Source: Lactobacillaceae bacterium
GTDB lineage: Bacteria > Pseudomonadota > Alphaproteobacteria > RF32 > CAG-239
Assembly (NCBI GenBank): GCA_031271345.1
Contig: JAISVX010000003.1
Coordinates: forward strand, 62,001 to 126,000
DNA: 64,000 nucleotides
Direction of reading: 5' to 3'
Below the pieces are notes generated by a model. It had not been told where the DNA came from. It made no database searches and saw nothing but the letters and a program-made list of their open reading frames with translations. Position 1 is the first letter of the stretch; every line of letters starts with the position of its first letter. The position numbers were made by a program, and so were the translations under genes. This document shows, piece by piece, positions 22,980-31,452 of this stretch.

Positions 22980-24065
22980 ATGAAACAATATTGTAATCTG
23001 TTGTTTATGATAAATTGCTTGTTTGAAGACTTTTTTAGCCATAAATTTCCACAGCCTCAGTATCTTGGTGCTAAGGCAAAACATTTGGCGTGGATAGGAA
23101 AACATATTCCCAAAAACACAAAAATTGTATTAGATGCTTTCTCGGGTTCGCAATCCGTTGCCTTTTATATGAAACAAAAAGGTTTCAAGGTTTTAACAAA
23201 TGATTTTTTGAACTTTAATAATCAAATTGGAAAATCTTTAATAGAAAATAAAACTGAAAAATTATCTGATAGAGATTTAGAAGTTTTATTTCAAAAAAAT
23301 CGAAAACCCTCGGAATTTAATCTTATTGAAAATATATTTAAAAACATATTTTTTGATGAATCCGAATGCAAAATTATAGATTCATTCAGAAGTAATGTTG
23401 AATTGCTATCCCCAATAAAAAAGTCATTAGCGTTGGCTATAATGAATCGCTCCTTGACAAGAAAAGTTACAATGGGGCATTTTGCGCATACAAAAGCGTT
23501 GGAATATGCTAATAATCCAGATAGAATAAAGCGCAACAGGAACCTCGCCCGCCCTATAAAAAGTATATTTTGGGATTTGGTTAAAGAATATAACAATGCG
23601 GTGTTTGATAATAAACAGGATAATAAAAGTTTCAATAAAGATGCTATAGATATGATTTCCAATCTAAGCGAGCCTGTTGATTTGCTCTATTTGGATCCAC
23701 CATATTGCGGCAGCCATCCAGATTATCAAAATTTTTACCATTTATTGGAAACGTTTACTGAATATTGGAAAGATAAAGAATTCAAAAATGGAATTAAACA
23801 TTATTTTCCTAAAAGAAATAGTGGATTTGATACCAAAAAGGATATTATAGATTCTTTTGATAAAATGTTTGCCGCAGCGAATAAAATACCATATTGGATA
23901 GTAAGCTATAATGATAGAAGTTATCCATCACAGGAAAAAATGATAGAAATGATTGGAAAATATAAAAACGTTATTTTGGATAAAAAACAGTACAATAACG
24001 ATGTTGGTGGTAAAGGCAGCGTGAAAGGCAGTCACGAGTTGCTATTTATATGTTCGCCAAAGTGA
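22980..24065 (+). CDS. DNA N6-adenine methyltransferase of a type II restriction-modification system
   Basis: 361 residues. The S-adenosylmethionine loop is LDAFSGSQSVAFYMK (51-65, motif I F-x-G-x), and the catalytic motif IV is LYLDPPYCG (236-244, DPPY), the N6-adenine type. QYLGAKAKHLAWIG (27-40) is the motif X region that precedes motif I in D12-class (alpha) enzymes. It protects host DNA from the partner nuclease encoded ten bases downstream. Base composition is clearly more AT-rich than the housekeeping neighbours, as expected for a transferred system. The start at 22980 is the longest; 23007 is an alternative. Confidence 0.88.
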   Translation: MKQYCNLLFMINCLFEDFFSHKFPQPQYLGAKAKHLAWIGKHIPKNTKIVLDAFSGSQSVAFYMKQKGFKVLTNDFLNFNNQIGKSLIENKTEKLSDRDLEVLFQKNRKPSEFNLIENIFKNIFFDESECKIIDSFRSNVELLSPIKKSLALAIMNRSLTRKVTMGHFAHTKALEYANNPDRIKRNRNLARPIKSIFWDLVKEYNNAVFDNKQDNKSFNKDAIDMISNLSEPVDLLYLDPPYCGSHPDYQNFYHLLETFTEYWKDKEFKNGIKHYFPKRNSGFDTKKDIIDSFDKMFAAANKIPYWIVSYNDRSYPSQEKMIEMIGKYKNVILDKKQYNNDVGGKGSVKGSHELLFICSPK

Positions 24066-24074
24066 GGTAAAATT

Positions 24075-25163
24075 ATGAAAAATTTTTTAGAATGGAATAG
24101 GCTCTTTGCAGACCAGCGTCTTGATATGTTTAATACAGACTCATCGGGCGTAGTATGGTTGAAGCTCAAATCAATAATTCGTAAAGGAATATTAAGCGAT
24201 TTTATTTTGAAAAACAATATTGAGATTGAAGAAAATAAAGCGGCATTTGAAGCTTTGTATAAAAGATATATGGATGGACTTCTTTTACCCGAAACCATTG
24301 ATAATTTCCTTGTTGAATATAATCAAGCTCAAATTCAGGAAGTGGAGGCTGAATTCGATATTGTCAAAGCGGAATTGTATAAGTTACAGAGCTTTTCTTG
24401 GGGCGGTGATGCAACCAATTCATTGGATAAGCAAATTGTAAGTTATATTAAATATTGTTGGAGTTATGATGAAATTTGCGGAAAAATTGACAATGAAATT
24501 GCGGGTAATACAAAAAGATATACTCTGAATAGCTGGTATAATAATTGGTCTGCTATTTTAACAGAACATTTGTTTAAGTCTCACCCCAAAACAATTTCCG
24601 CAATTGGAAAGGTAAAGAGTGTGGATTTTTTCATAGATAATACCCCATTAGATTTAAAAATAACCTATTTTCCTAAAGAATATTTAAAGCAGCAACGCCG
24701 AATTGCTGGTTTTGATGTGGAATTGACCGCTCTCAAAAAATTAGCCAAACGGCATGATGTTACATTTGATAAAAACTCTGCTGAAGAACTGCTTAAATAT
24801 CAAATTACCGAACAGCTGAAAGATTTGCATAAACCTGATGTAGATAACGAGTTAAATAGATTATGGAATGAGAATAATACGATAATCCAAACGGTTATCA
24901 ATAATAAGTCTAGACTTATCAAGTGGCTGTATGAACAGCAGGGCGAAATGCGGTTTGGTGCGGAAAATCGTTTGTTTCTAATTCTTATTGACTGTAAAAA
25001 TTTGACAGAGTCATGGAAATTAAAGCGCAATTTTGATTTGTTAAAACCAAAAGTAAAAGCATATCTAGATGGTTTTAGCGCAACAAACTTGGAAGTCGTT
25101 AATTTTCAGTTTAAGAATAAATCTTATACATCATTGGCGGATGCTTTATTTATAGCTGTGTAA
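24075..25163 (+). CDS. Putative type II restriction endonuclease
   Basis: 362 residues with no strong match I can name. Position directly behind the methyltransferase (nine-base gap, ribosome site GAGGTAAAATT) and a candidate PD-(D/E)xK core, KSVDFFIDNTPLDLKITYFP at 181-200 (Asp184, then D193-L-K195), support a nuclease role. E164 in ILTEHLF could be the helix-borne acidic residue that often precedes the core. The same AT-rich composition as its partner indicates joint transfer. The recognition site cannot be read from sequence. Confidence 0.7.
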   Translation: MKNFLEWNRLFADQRLDMFNTDSSGVVWLKLKSIIRKGILSDFILKNNIEIEENKAAFEALYKRYMDGLLLPETIDNFLVEYNQAQIQEVEAEFDIVKAELYKLQSFSWGGDATNSLDKQIVSYIKYCWSYDEICGKIDNEIAGNTKRYTLNSWYNNWSAILTEHLFKSHPKTISAIGKVKSVDFFIDNTPLDLKITYFPKEYLKQQRRIAGFDVELTALKKLAKRHDVTFDKNSAEELLKYQITEQLKDLHKPDVDNELNRLWNENNTIIQTVINNKSRLIKWLYEQQGEMRFGAENRLFLILIDCKNLTESWKLKRNFDLLKPKVKAYLDGFSATNLEVVNFQFKNKSYTSLADALFIAV

Positions 25164-25172
25164 TTAAACGAA

Positions 25173-25775
25173 TTATTCTTTCTGGTTGTAATTTTTTAGC
25201 GTGAACATTTTTAATATCCCTTTGACTCTTTCTTTGGTTATTTCAGTGTTTGTCGAGACCTCGATGAATTTATCGCCATAGTCTTTTTGCATTTTTTTAA
25301 TTGCGGGCAGGGTATATTCTTTATAGATAACCAATCTTTTTTTGAAGTTTTCAATTGTATCGTCAGCCCGGTTTTCTTCTTTTGAGCGTTTAAGCATTTT
25401 TTTCATGAGAATATCTTCGCCGCCGTTCAAAAATATTACATATACGTTATATTTCTTGGTCATTTCTTCAAATCTTTTAAGCTGCAGCAAAGTTCTCGGA
25501 ATGCCGTCTATCATAATGACTTTTGCTTTGGGATTTAATTTCTTCCTAAATATTTCCATAACGATATTGCAAGAAAAATTCGTTTCATCATTAATTGAAA
25601 CTTTGTCAACGTCATTATTTCCGTTTGCTTTCTCTTCTCGGAGGATTTCGCCGACAGGAATAAGGTCAATATCGTTTTTATCAAAGCCATTATCAACAAG
25701 CAGTTCTTCCATAAGCTCGGAAAAATAACCCTTTCCAGTAGCTGGAGGTCCGCAAAGAACAAAAATATTTGTCAT
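25173..25775 (-). CDS. Adenylate kinase-like nucleoside monophosphate kinase
   Basis: 200 residues. P-loop GPPATGKG at 9-16, DGIPRT at 90-95 (the D-G-F-P-R-T NMP-binding motif of adenylate kinase with Ile for Phe) and a lid-end RADDTIENFKKRL. The lid itself is short. It would transfer phosphate from ATP to a nucleoside monophosphate. A canonical adk is normally in the ribosomal protein operon, outside this window, so this may be a paralogue with altered substrate. Convergent with the restriction gene. Confidence 0.75.
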   Translation of the reverse strand: MTNIFVLCGPPATGKGYFSELMEELLVDNGFDKNDIDLIPVGEILREEKANGNNDVDKVSINDETNFSCNIVMEIFRKKLNPKAKVIMIDGIPRTLLQLKRFEEMTKKYNVYVIFLNGGEDILMKKMLKRSKEENRADDTIENFKKRLVIYKEYTLPAIKKMQKDYGDKFIEVSTNTEITKERVKGILKMFTLKNYNQKE

Positions 25776-25861
25776 TTTATATTCTCTCTTATATTATTAC
25801 CAGTTATATATACAGAAGATAGCTATAAAAAGAGTAATTTCAACAAAAGAAAAGGTCTGAG

Positions 25862-27241
25862 ATGTTTGATAGTTTAACCGATAAATTTAGCGTGATTTTT
25901 TCTAAACTGACTTCCCGCGGTGTTTTGGGTGAAAAAGAGATAGATGAGGCAATGCGCGAGATACGCATAGCGTTATTGGAAGCGGATGTTTCTCTTCCCG
26001 TGGTAAAAGAGTTTATTGCCGAGGTTAAGGAGCAGGCTCTCGGAGAAAAGGTTGTGAGGTCGGTTACGCCGGGACAGATGGTGATAAAAATTGTCCATGA
26101 CGAGCTGGTTAAGCTTCTTGGTTCGGAAGCGGACGTTGGATTGAGTTTTAATGCCGTTCCTCCTGTTTCGATAATGATGGTTGGTCTTCAAGGCTCTGGA
26201 AAAACTACGACATCGGCAAAAATTGCAAATAAACTGAAAGGCAGGAAAAAGGTTCTTTTGGCGTCATTAGACGTCTATCGTCCCGCGGCTCAAGAGCAGT
26301 TGGCGCAGCTTGGACGCGAAATAAACGTTTCTTCTCTGCCGATAGTAAAAGGCGAAAAGCCTGCGGACATAACTAAAAGGGCAATTTCCGAGGGCAGGAA
26401 AGGCGGCTTTGACGTAATTATATTGGATACTGCCGGGCGTTTGCAAATAGATGAAGAGCTGATGAAAGAGCTTGAAGATATTAAGAAGGTTTCGAATCCT
26501 ACGGAAATACTTCTTGTCGCGGATTCAATGATTGGTCAGGAAGCTTTAAATGTTGCGAAAACCTTTAACGAAAGGCTGGACATAACAGGTCTGGTGCTGA
26601 CGAGAATTGACGGCACATCAAGAGCCGGCGCCGCGTTGTCGATGAAAAAGGCGACGAATGTTCCGATTAAATATCTGGGAACGGGCGAAAAAATAGACGA
26701 GTTTGAAGAGTTTCATCCCGACAGACTTGCAGGCAGGATTTTGGGGCAGGGAGACGTCGTTACTTTAGTTGAGAAAGCTATTGAAAATGTTGATAAAGAA
26801 GATGCCGAAAAGCTTGCCCAAAAAATGATGAAAGGCAAATTTGACTTAAATGATATGCTCGCGCAGTTTCAACAGATGAAAAAAATGGGCAGTATCGGCG
26901 GTCTTATGGGGCTTATTCCGGGTTTATCAAAGTTCAAAAACCAAATTGAGCAGATGGACGGAGATAAGATAATGAAAAAGCAGGAGGCAATAATCTTGTC
27001 CATGACCAAAGAAGAAAGGAAAAACCCGGATATAATCAAAGCTTCAAGAAAGAAAAGAATTGCCGCGGGAAGCGGAACAGAAGTTCATGAGGTGAACAAG
27101 CTTTTGAAGTCTTTTGAGCAGATGAGCGAAATGATGAAAAGAATGAAAAAAATGGGCGGATTGGGTTCTATGGCTTCAATGATGGCAGGCAAAAACCCAT
27201 TGGGTGGCTTGATGGGCGGCGGTCAAAAATTTCCTTTTTAA
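25862..27241 (+). CDS. ffh: Signal recognition particle GTPase Ffh
   Basis: 459 residues, normal length. N domain about 1-90; G domain with GLQGSGKTTTSAK (108-120), DTAGRLQ, TRIDGTSRAGAA; C-terminal M domain from about 300 rich in Met (MMKGKF, MAQFQQMKKMG, MSEMMKRMKKM) ending in GGLMGGGQKFPF. It binds 4.5S RNA and signal sequences and docks ribosomes with FtsY at the membrane. It heads the classical ffh-rpsP-rimM-trmD-rplS cluster, here interrupted by two small genes. Confidence 0.97.
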   Translation: MFDSLTDKFSVIFSKLTSRGVLGEKEIDEAMREIRIALLEADVSLPVVKEFIAEVKEQALGEKVVRSVTPGQMVIKIVHDELVKLLGSEADVGLSFNAVPPVSIMMVGLQGSGKTTTSAKIANKLKGRKKVLLASLDVYRPAAQEQLAQLGREINVSSLPIVKGEKPADITKRAISEGRKGGFDVIILDTAGRLQIDEELMKELEDIKKVSNPTEILLVADSMIGQEALNVAKTFNERLDITGLVLTRIDGTSRAGAALSMKKATNVPIKYLGTGEKIDEFEEFHPDRLAGRILGQGDVVTLVEKAIENVDKEDAEKLAQKMMKGKFDLNDMLAQFQQMKKMGSIGGLMGLIPGLSKFKNQIEQMDGDKIMKKQEAIILSMTKEERKNPDIIKASRKKRIAAGSGTEVHEVNKLLKSFEQMSEMMKRMKKMGGLGSMASMMAGKNPLGGLMGGGQKFPF

Positions 27242-27339
27242 TGTTTAACTTGCCGCTTGACTTAGCTTATATAGAAATAGTATAATCAGCTATCTTTCAT
27301 TATTTGCAAATTAGATGTTTAACGTAAAATTCAATAAAT

Positions 27340-27741
27340 ATGCTTAAACTGTATAATCTCAATTCAGTTTCAAGCGAGAAACTGGTTGACGGGATAGCTT
27401 TATTAAATCAGATATGTTTGCTTGATAAACCTTATCCCGATGGTGCGTTAGATTTTTACGAACTTTTTTATCTTGTTCAGAACCGTAAAGCCCAGACGCC
27501 CGCCGAAATATATTACTTCGGATATATCAGAGGATACGCGATATACTACGAGGAAGATATTTTAGGTGAAATTATGGAGGAAGACGGTTTATATATGCAG
27601 GCTGGGGATAACGAGGCTTTGGCTTATCAGCTTCAGAGCATTTCTCAGTATTTTGCAGATTTGGAAACTGACAATTATGAGGTGTGGGAGATTATCAATT
27701 ATGATATGACAGAAATCATAATTTCAAAGTTTGCCAACTAA
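27340..27741 (+). CDS. Hypothetical acidic protein (133 aa)
   Basis: An acidic, Tyr- and Glu-rich soluble protein without signal peptide or membrane span; no family recognised. The C-terminal half (SISQYFADLETDNYEVWEIINYD) looks helical. It has no obvious ribosome site before the ATG and is closed by a good terminator, so it is a single-gene unit inserted between ffh and rpsP. Confidence 0.6.
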   Translation: MLKLYNLNSVSSEKLVDGIALLNQICLLDKPYPDGALDFYELFYLVQNRKAQTPAEIYYFGYIRGYAIYYEEDILGEIMEEDGLYMQAGDNEALAYQLQSISQYFADLETDNYEVWEIINYDMTEIIISKFAN

Positions 27742-27762
27742 GAACAAGAAAACTCTTTAAAC

Positions 27763-27793
27763 AAAATCCGACAGTTAAATGTCGGATTTTTGT
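27763..27793 (+). terminator. Rho-independent terminator after the 133-aa gene
   Basis: AAATCCGAC / GTCGGATTT stem with an AGTTAAAT loop and TTGTTGTTTT tail. Confidence 0.8.
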
Positions 27794-27836
27794 TGTTTTA
27801 TATTCTGCGCGGGGATATAACGTCTAAATATAAACG

Positions 27837-27968
27837 ATGAAAGAAGATAGTATGAGTTTGGAAGACGACAAGCTTGAAGAGCTTTATAAAACTAAAACAA
27901 TAGCAAATTATACAGCTGTTTTGGCCGTTGTTTTATTTTCTCTTTTTGTTGGCATAATCTTATTTTGA
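27837..27968 (+). CDS. Small tail-anchored-type membrane protein (43 aa)
   Basis: A short ORF: an acidic N-terminal part (MKEDSMSLEDDKLEELYK) followed by one C-terminal hydrophobic helix (TAVLAVVLFSLFVGIILF) ending at the stop. The first ATG is at 27837 and a second at 27852; neither has a strong ribosome site. The charge/hydrophobic split is unlike chance sequence. Function unknown. Confidence 0.5.
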   Translation: MKEDSMSLEDDKLEELYKTKTIANYTAVLAVVLFSLFVGIILF

Positions 27969-28065
27969 TTAATGATTAGAAAACTGTTGACTCTCTGTGG
28001 TTTTTTCTATATAAACAGCCTACATTAATTGAAAATTTCAACATAAAAATGATTGATTTTTTTAA

Positions 28066-28221
28066 TACTCCAAGGAGTACCGCCAGTCAGCGATGGTTCG
28101 CACACTGGCGTGCTAGAGGTTTAAATTTTATGGTTTAATCTGTGGCGCGCCGGCAGCAAAACATTAGCTTGGCGGATTGTAGTCAACTTATTGAACCCGA
28201 TATTCGGGGAAAGGGAAAAAA
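28066..28221 (+). promoter_or_regulatory. Candidate structured 5' leader of rpsP
   Basis: About 150 untranslated bases of higher GC than the surrounding gaps. CGCCAGT (28081-28087) can pair with ACTGGCG (28104-28110), and CCCGA / TCGGG closes a small hairpin just before the ribosome site. Ribosomal-protein operons often carry autoregulatory leaders; I do not recognise this one. The rest of the 27969-28065 stretch is plain AT-rich sequence. Confidence 0.4.
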
Positions 28222-28686
28222 ATGGCAGTTCGTATTAGATTGTCTCGCGGAGGTTCTAAAAAACGTCCATTCTACCGTATCGTTGTTGCTGATGCAAGAG
28301 CGCCGCGTGATGGTAGGTTTATTGAAAGACTGGGTTCTTATAACCCGCTTTTGCCACAAGATCATAACGATAGAATAGTTCTTGATGTTGAGAAAACTAA
28401 AGAATGGTTGTCTAGAGGCGCTTTGCCTACGGACAGACTTCAGAAGATTTTTTCTAACTTAGGTTTAGCGTCAGCTCCAAGTTTCACAGCTCAAACTAAA
28501 CAGACTCTTCCAAGAGCAAAAGCTCAGGAAAGATTGAAAGAAAAAGCAGAAAAAGAAGCTCAGGCTGCCGAAGCTGCAAGACAAGCTGTTGAAGAGCAGG
28601 TTGAACTTGCCGCAGATTCTGCAAATATTGCGTCAACTCCTCAAGAAGAGTTGGTTGAAACTGCGGAAGAGACTTCCGCTGAATAG
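28222..28686 (+). CDS. rpsP: 30S ribosomal protein S16
   Basis: 154 residues. The first ~80 are the S16 core ([36 protein letters not shown]). The tail is a long Ala/Glu/Lys-rich extension, [17 protein letters not shown] onward, which is characteristic of many alphaproteobacterial S16 proteins. It assembles into the lower body of the 30S subunit. Good ribosome site GGGGAAAGGG. First gene of rpsP-rimM-trmD-rplS. Confidence 0.97.
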   Translation: MAVRIRLSRGGSKKRPFYRIVVADARAPRDGRFIERLGSYNPLLPQDHNDRIVLDVEKTKEWLSRGALPTDRLQKIFSNLGLASAPSFTAQTKQTLPRAKAQERLKEKAEKEAQAAEAARQAVEEQVELAADSANIASTPQEELVETAEETSAE

Positions 28687-28735
28687 TTTGTTGTTATTTT
28701 TGTATTAAGTATTTTAATGTTTAGGGCTTAAATTT

Positions 28736-29281
28736 ATGAAAAAAGATAACAGAATTTGTTTGGGTAAGATTGTCGGAGCTTTAGGTATCAAAGGCGAAGT
28801 GAAAATTTTAAGTTTCACCGAGTATGGAGAAGATATTGGCAATTTTGGCGAGCTTGAAGATAAAACAGGTACTGTTAAATTTAATTTAGAAGTAAACGGC
28901 GGCTCAAAAGGAACAATCAGAGCGGTAATCAAGGGTGTGGCGGACAGAAATGCCGCGGAAGCTCTTGTCGGTACGGAACTATACGTGTCAAAAGACTTGC
29001 TGCCAAAGCTGGACGAAGACGAGTTTTATCACGATGACCTGATAGGTTTGGCGGTTAAGCTTCAAAAGGACAACTCGGAAATAGGCACAGTATCTGGTTT
29101 ATATAATTTTGGCGCTGGAGACATAATTGAAATTAAGCTCAAAAACTCAAGCAAAACAGAAATGATACCTTTTACGGAAAGTTATGTTCCTGAAATAAAC
29201 ATTAAAGACGGATATATTATTGTTGAAACGGTTCTTCTTCCTTTTGTTAAAGAGATTAGAGAAGATGGTAGTGAAGGTTAA
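28736..29281 (+). CDS. rimM: Ribosome maturation factor RimM
   Basis: 181 residues. The N-terminal RimM domain begins ICLGKIVGALGIKGEVKI with the conserved G-x-x-G-x-x-G-E/x-V pattern; the PRC-barrel part begins near EFYHDDLIGLAV and continues to YIVVETVLLPFV. It binds S19 and helps mature the 16S 3' domain. It lies 49 bases after rpsP, and its end overlaps the start of trmD by 17 bases. Confidence 0.95.
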   Translation: MKKDNRICLGKIVGALGIKGEVKILSFTEYGEDIGNFGELEDKTGTVKFNLEVNGGSKGTIRAVIKGVADRNAAEALVGTELYVSKDLLPKLDEDEFYHDDLIGLAVKLQKDNSEIGTVSGLYNFGAGDIIEIKLKNSSKTEMIPFTESYVPEINIKDGYIIVETVLLPFVKEIREDGSEG

Positions 29282-29960
29282 AATTCTTACAATTTTCCCG
29301 GAACTCTTTCCAGGGTTTCTTGGTTCTTCCCTAACAGGGAAAGCGCTGAAGGATGGTTTGTGGAGTTTAGATGTTGTCAACATCAGGGATTATGCTTTTG
29401 ATAAACATGGTTCCGTTGACGATACGCCTTTTGGAGGCGGCGCTGGTATGGTTATGAGACCGGATGTTTTGGGCGAGGCGATAAAAGCCAGTCATAAAAA
29501 TGGTCGAATAATATATATGTCGCCGAGGGGAAAGCCATTAACTCAAGATTTAGCAAAAGAACTTGGTAAGGAAGAAAATATAACAATATTATGCGGACGT
29601 TTTGAAGGCGTTGATGAAAGAGTCATTGAGGCTTTTAAAATTGAGGAAGTTAGTATTGGCGATTATATTTTAACCGGCGGCGATCAGGCTGCTCAAATCT
29701 TACTAGATGCGGTATTAAGGCTTATCCCGGGAGTTATCGGGAATGAAGAGTCAATAAAAGATGAAAGCTTTGAAGGAAACCTTCTTGAATATTCTCAATA
29801 TACCAGACCAGTTGAGTGGGAAGGTAGAAAAGTTCCAGAAGTTTTAATGAGCGGGCATCACAAAAACATAGAAGAATGGCGTAAACAACAAGCAATTGAA
29901 ATAACAAAAAAAAGACGACCTGATTTGTATAAAAAATATCTTGATTTACAAAAGGTTTAG
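29265..29960 (+). CDS. trmD: tRNA (guanine-N1)-methyltransferase TrmD
   Basis: 231 residues from the ATG at 29265 (KILTIFPELFPGFL is the usual N-terminus; a longer frame from 29220 lies inside rimM). Trefoil-knot SPOUT motifs are visible: MSPRGKPLTQ, CGRFEGVDERVIE and SIGDYILTGGDQA. It methylates G37 of tRNAs to prevent +1 frameshifting. Translationally coupled to rimM by overlap. Confidence 0.96.
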   Translation: MVVKVKILTIFPELFPGFLGSSLTGKALKDGLWSLDVVNIRDYAFDKHGSVDDTPFGGGAGMVMRPDVLGEAIKASHKNGRIIYMSPRGKPLTQDLAKELGKEENITILCGRFEGVDERVIEAFKIEEVSIGDYILTGGDQAAQILLDAVLRLIPGVIGNEESIKDESFEGNLLEYSQYTRPVEWEGRKVPEVLMSGHHKNIEEWRKQQAIEITKKRRPDLYKKYLDLQKV

Positions 29961-29996
29961 GTATATAGATAAAAAAAATTTAAAAGGGTAAGACTG

Positions 29997-30407
29997 ATGA
30001 ACATTATTGAAAGCATTGAAAAAGAGCAAATCAGCAAGCTTACGGAAGGAAAAAACATTCCTAACTTTAAGCCTGGTGATACTTTGAAGGTTCACACAAA
30101 AGTAAAAGAGGGTGACAGAGAACGTATCCAGATTTACGAAGGTGTTTGTATTGCTCGCAAAAATGACGGATTGAATTCATCTTTCACAGTTAGAAAAATA
30201 TCTTTCGGTGAAGGTGTAGAGAGAGTGCTTCCTCTATATTCTCCAAATATTGCGAAAATCGAAGTTGTACGTATTGGTAAAGTACGTCGCTCTAAATTAT
30301 ACTACTTACGCAACTTGCGCGGTCGTTCAGCTCGTATTGCTGACGACTTGGTAGCTACAGCAAAGGCTCGCGAATTGCAGCGTGAAACAAATCAAGATAA
30401 CGATTAG
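29997..30407 (+). CDS. rplS: 50S ribosomal protein L19
   Basis: 136 residues. [18 protein letters not shown], the [11 protein letters not shown] strand, [16 protein letters not shown] and [15 protein letters not shown] are all standard L19 features. It lies at the 30S/50S interface. Last gene of the operon, 36 bases after trmD with its own AAAAGGG ribosome site. Confidence 0.97.
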   Translation: MNIIESIEKEQISKLTEGKNIPNFKPGDTLKVHTKVKEGDRERIQIYEGVCIARKNDGLNSSFTVRKISFGEGVERVLPLYSPNIAKIEVVRIGKVRRSKLYYLRNLRGRSARIADDLVATAKARELQRETNQDND

Positions 30408-30534
30408 TTTCATCTGCTAAGCCGCAGAAAACCTTAATGAGTTAAATTGCAGCAGCAATGAAAGCGAGTTTAGGTTTCGGAGCTGAAAATCTGTAAAAGC
30501 GGAAGAAGCTTCTAAATGGTAGGATTTATTTAAC

Positions 30535-30573
30535 AAAAAAACGCCAAACTCATAAAAGAGTTGGCGTTTTTTT
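30535..30573 (+). terminator. Terminator of the rpsP-rimM-trmD-rplS operon
   Basis: ACGCCAAACTC / GAGTTGGCGT, 10 pairs, loop ATAAAA, T7 tail. It lies about 130 bases past the rplS stop; the stretch between (30408-30534) has no gene that I can support. Confidence 0.9.
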
Positions 30574-30641
30574 GTTTTTGGAAGCCTTATTTACATATAA
30601 AAACTTTTTTATAAAAATGTCTTTTACTTTTATTATAAATC

Positions 30642-30670
30642 TTGTATGCTTTTGGTAAATAATTTATATA
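30642..30670 (+). promoter_or_regulatory. Candidate promoter for the periplasmic protein at 30692
   Basis: TTGTAT (30642-30647), 17 bases, TATATA (30665-30670). Both boxes deviate from consensus at one or two positions. Confidence 0.35.
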
Positions 30671-30691
30671 AAATTGTTAAGGAGAAATTAT

Positions 30692-31375
30692 ATGAGAAAT
30701 ATTTTGTTTGTTGCCGCCTGTGCAATTTCTTTGTTAAGTGTAATGCCCGCTAATGCACAAACAGCGGCTGAAGAAATGACTAGAATGCCATTATCTTCTG
30801 AGGGCAAAGGTGTTCCTGCGCCAAATGCGACTGAGAATGTTAAGAAAAATGATGAATCATTTTTGAAAAGATTGAACCTTTCTAAAGATCAATTATCTGC
30901 TTTTGAACGTGTAAATGAGAAATTAGAAAAAAGCATTGCGGACTTAGATAAAGAGTATAACGGGAAACAATATACAGATAAAAAAGCTGCTGAAGAATAT
31001 GATGCTAAAGCTAATGAGTTTGCGGTTAAAGCAAAGGAAGAGATGTTCAAGTACTTAAATGCAAATCAAAAGAATGAATTTGAAAAAATTCAAAAAGGAA
31101 TACTTGACGAGGTTCCTGTAGATAAAATCGCAGTTGTTGTTGAGACAATAGAAGAATTTGTTCCTGAGTCTAAAGTGATTCCTGCTCCAAGAGAAATTGG
31201 AGATGATGCGGAAGAGGTTTGGGAAGATGGCGAGGAACTTACTGAAGAGGTTCTCGAAGTTATAGATGTAGAAATGGAAGAGACTGCTGATATGGTAGTA
31301 GAAGAAGTTATCGTTATTGAAGAGGCTGTTGTTGATACAACTGTTGGTGATGATACAGAAACAAGTAAAGAATAG
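30692..31375 (+). CDS. Periplasmic Spy/CpxP-like protein with acidic tail
   Basis: About 227 residues from the ATG after AAGGAG (a TTG 18 bases earlier is less likely). MRNILFVAACAISLLSVMPANA is a signal peptide. The helical middle contains LNLSKDQLSAFERV and LNANQKNEFEKI, like the L-T-x-x-Q repeats of Spy/CpxP chaperone-like proteins. The last ~75 residues are very acidic with many Val-Glu pairs (EEVWEDGEELTEEVLEV). A periplasmic binding or chaperone role is possible but unproven. Confidence 0.7.
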   Translation: MRNILFVAACAISLLSVMPANAQTAAEEMTRMPLSSEGKGVPAPNATENVKKNDESFLKRLNLSKDQLSAFERVNEKLEKSIADLDKEYNGKQYTDKKAAEEYDAKANEFAVKAKEEMFKYLNANQKNEFEKIQKGILDEVPVDKIAVVVETIEEFVPESKVIPAPREIGDDAEEVWEDGEELTEEVLEVIDVEMEETADMVVEEVIVIEEAVVDTTVGDDTETSKE

Positions 31376-31395
31376 TCTCATTGTATAGCATAAAT

Positions 31396-31432
31396 AAAAA
31401 ACGTCGAACTTTAATGTTCGACGTTTTTTATT
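31396..31432. terminator. Bidirectional terminator between convergent genes
   Basis: AAAAAACGTCGAAC / GTTCGACGTTTTTT with a TTTAAT loop, symmetric A/T flanks; serves the gene at 30692 and the lipoprotein gene read from the other strand. Confidence 0.9.
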
Positions 31433-31452
31433 TTAATTAGAGGAGTAATCGA

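Noticed and set aside
28142-28378. Frame starting before rpsP in another register
   Set aside because: Overlaps the S16 coding sequence and its start lies in the leader; no ribosome site.
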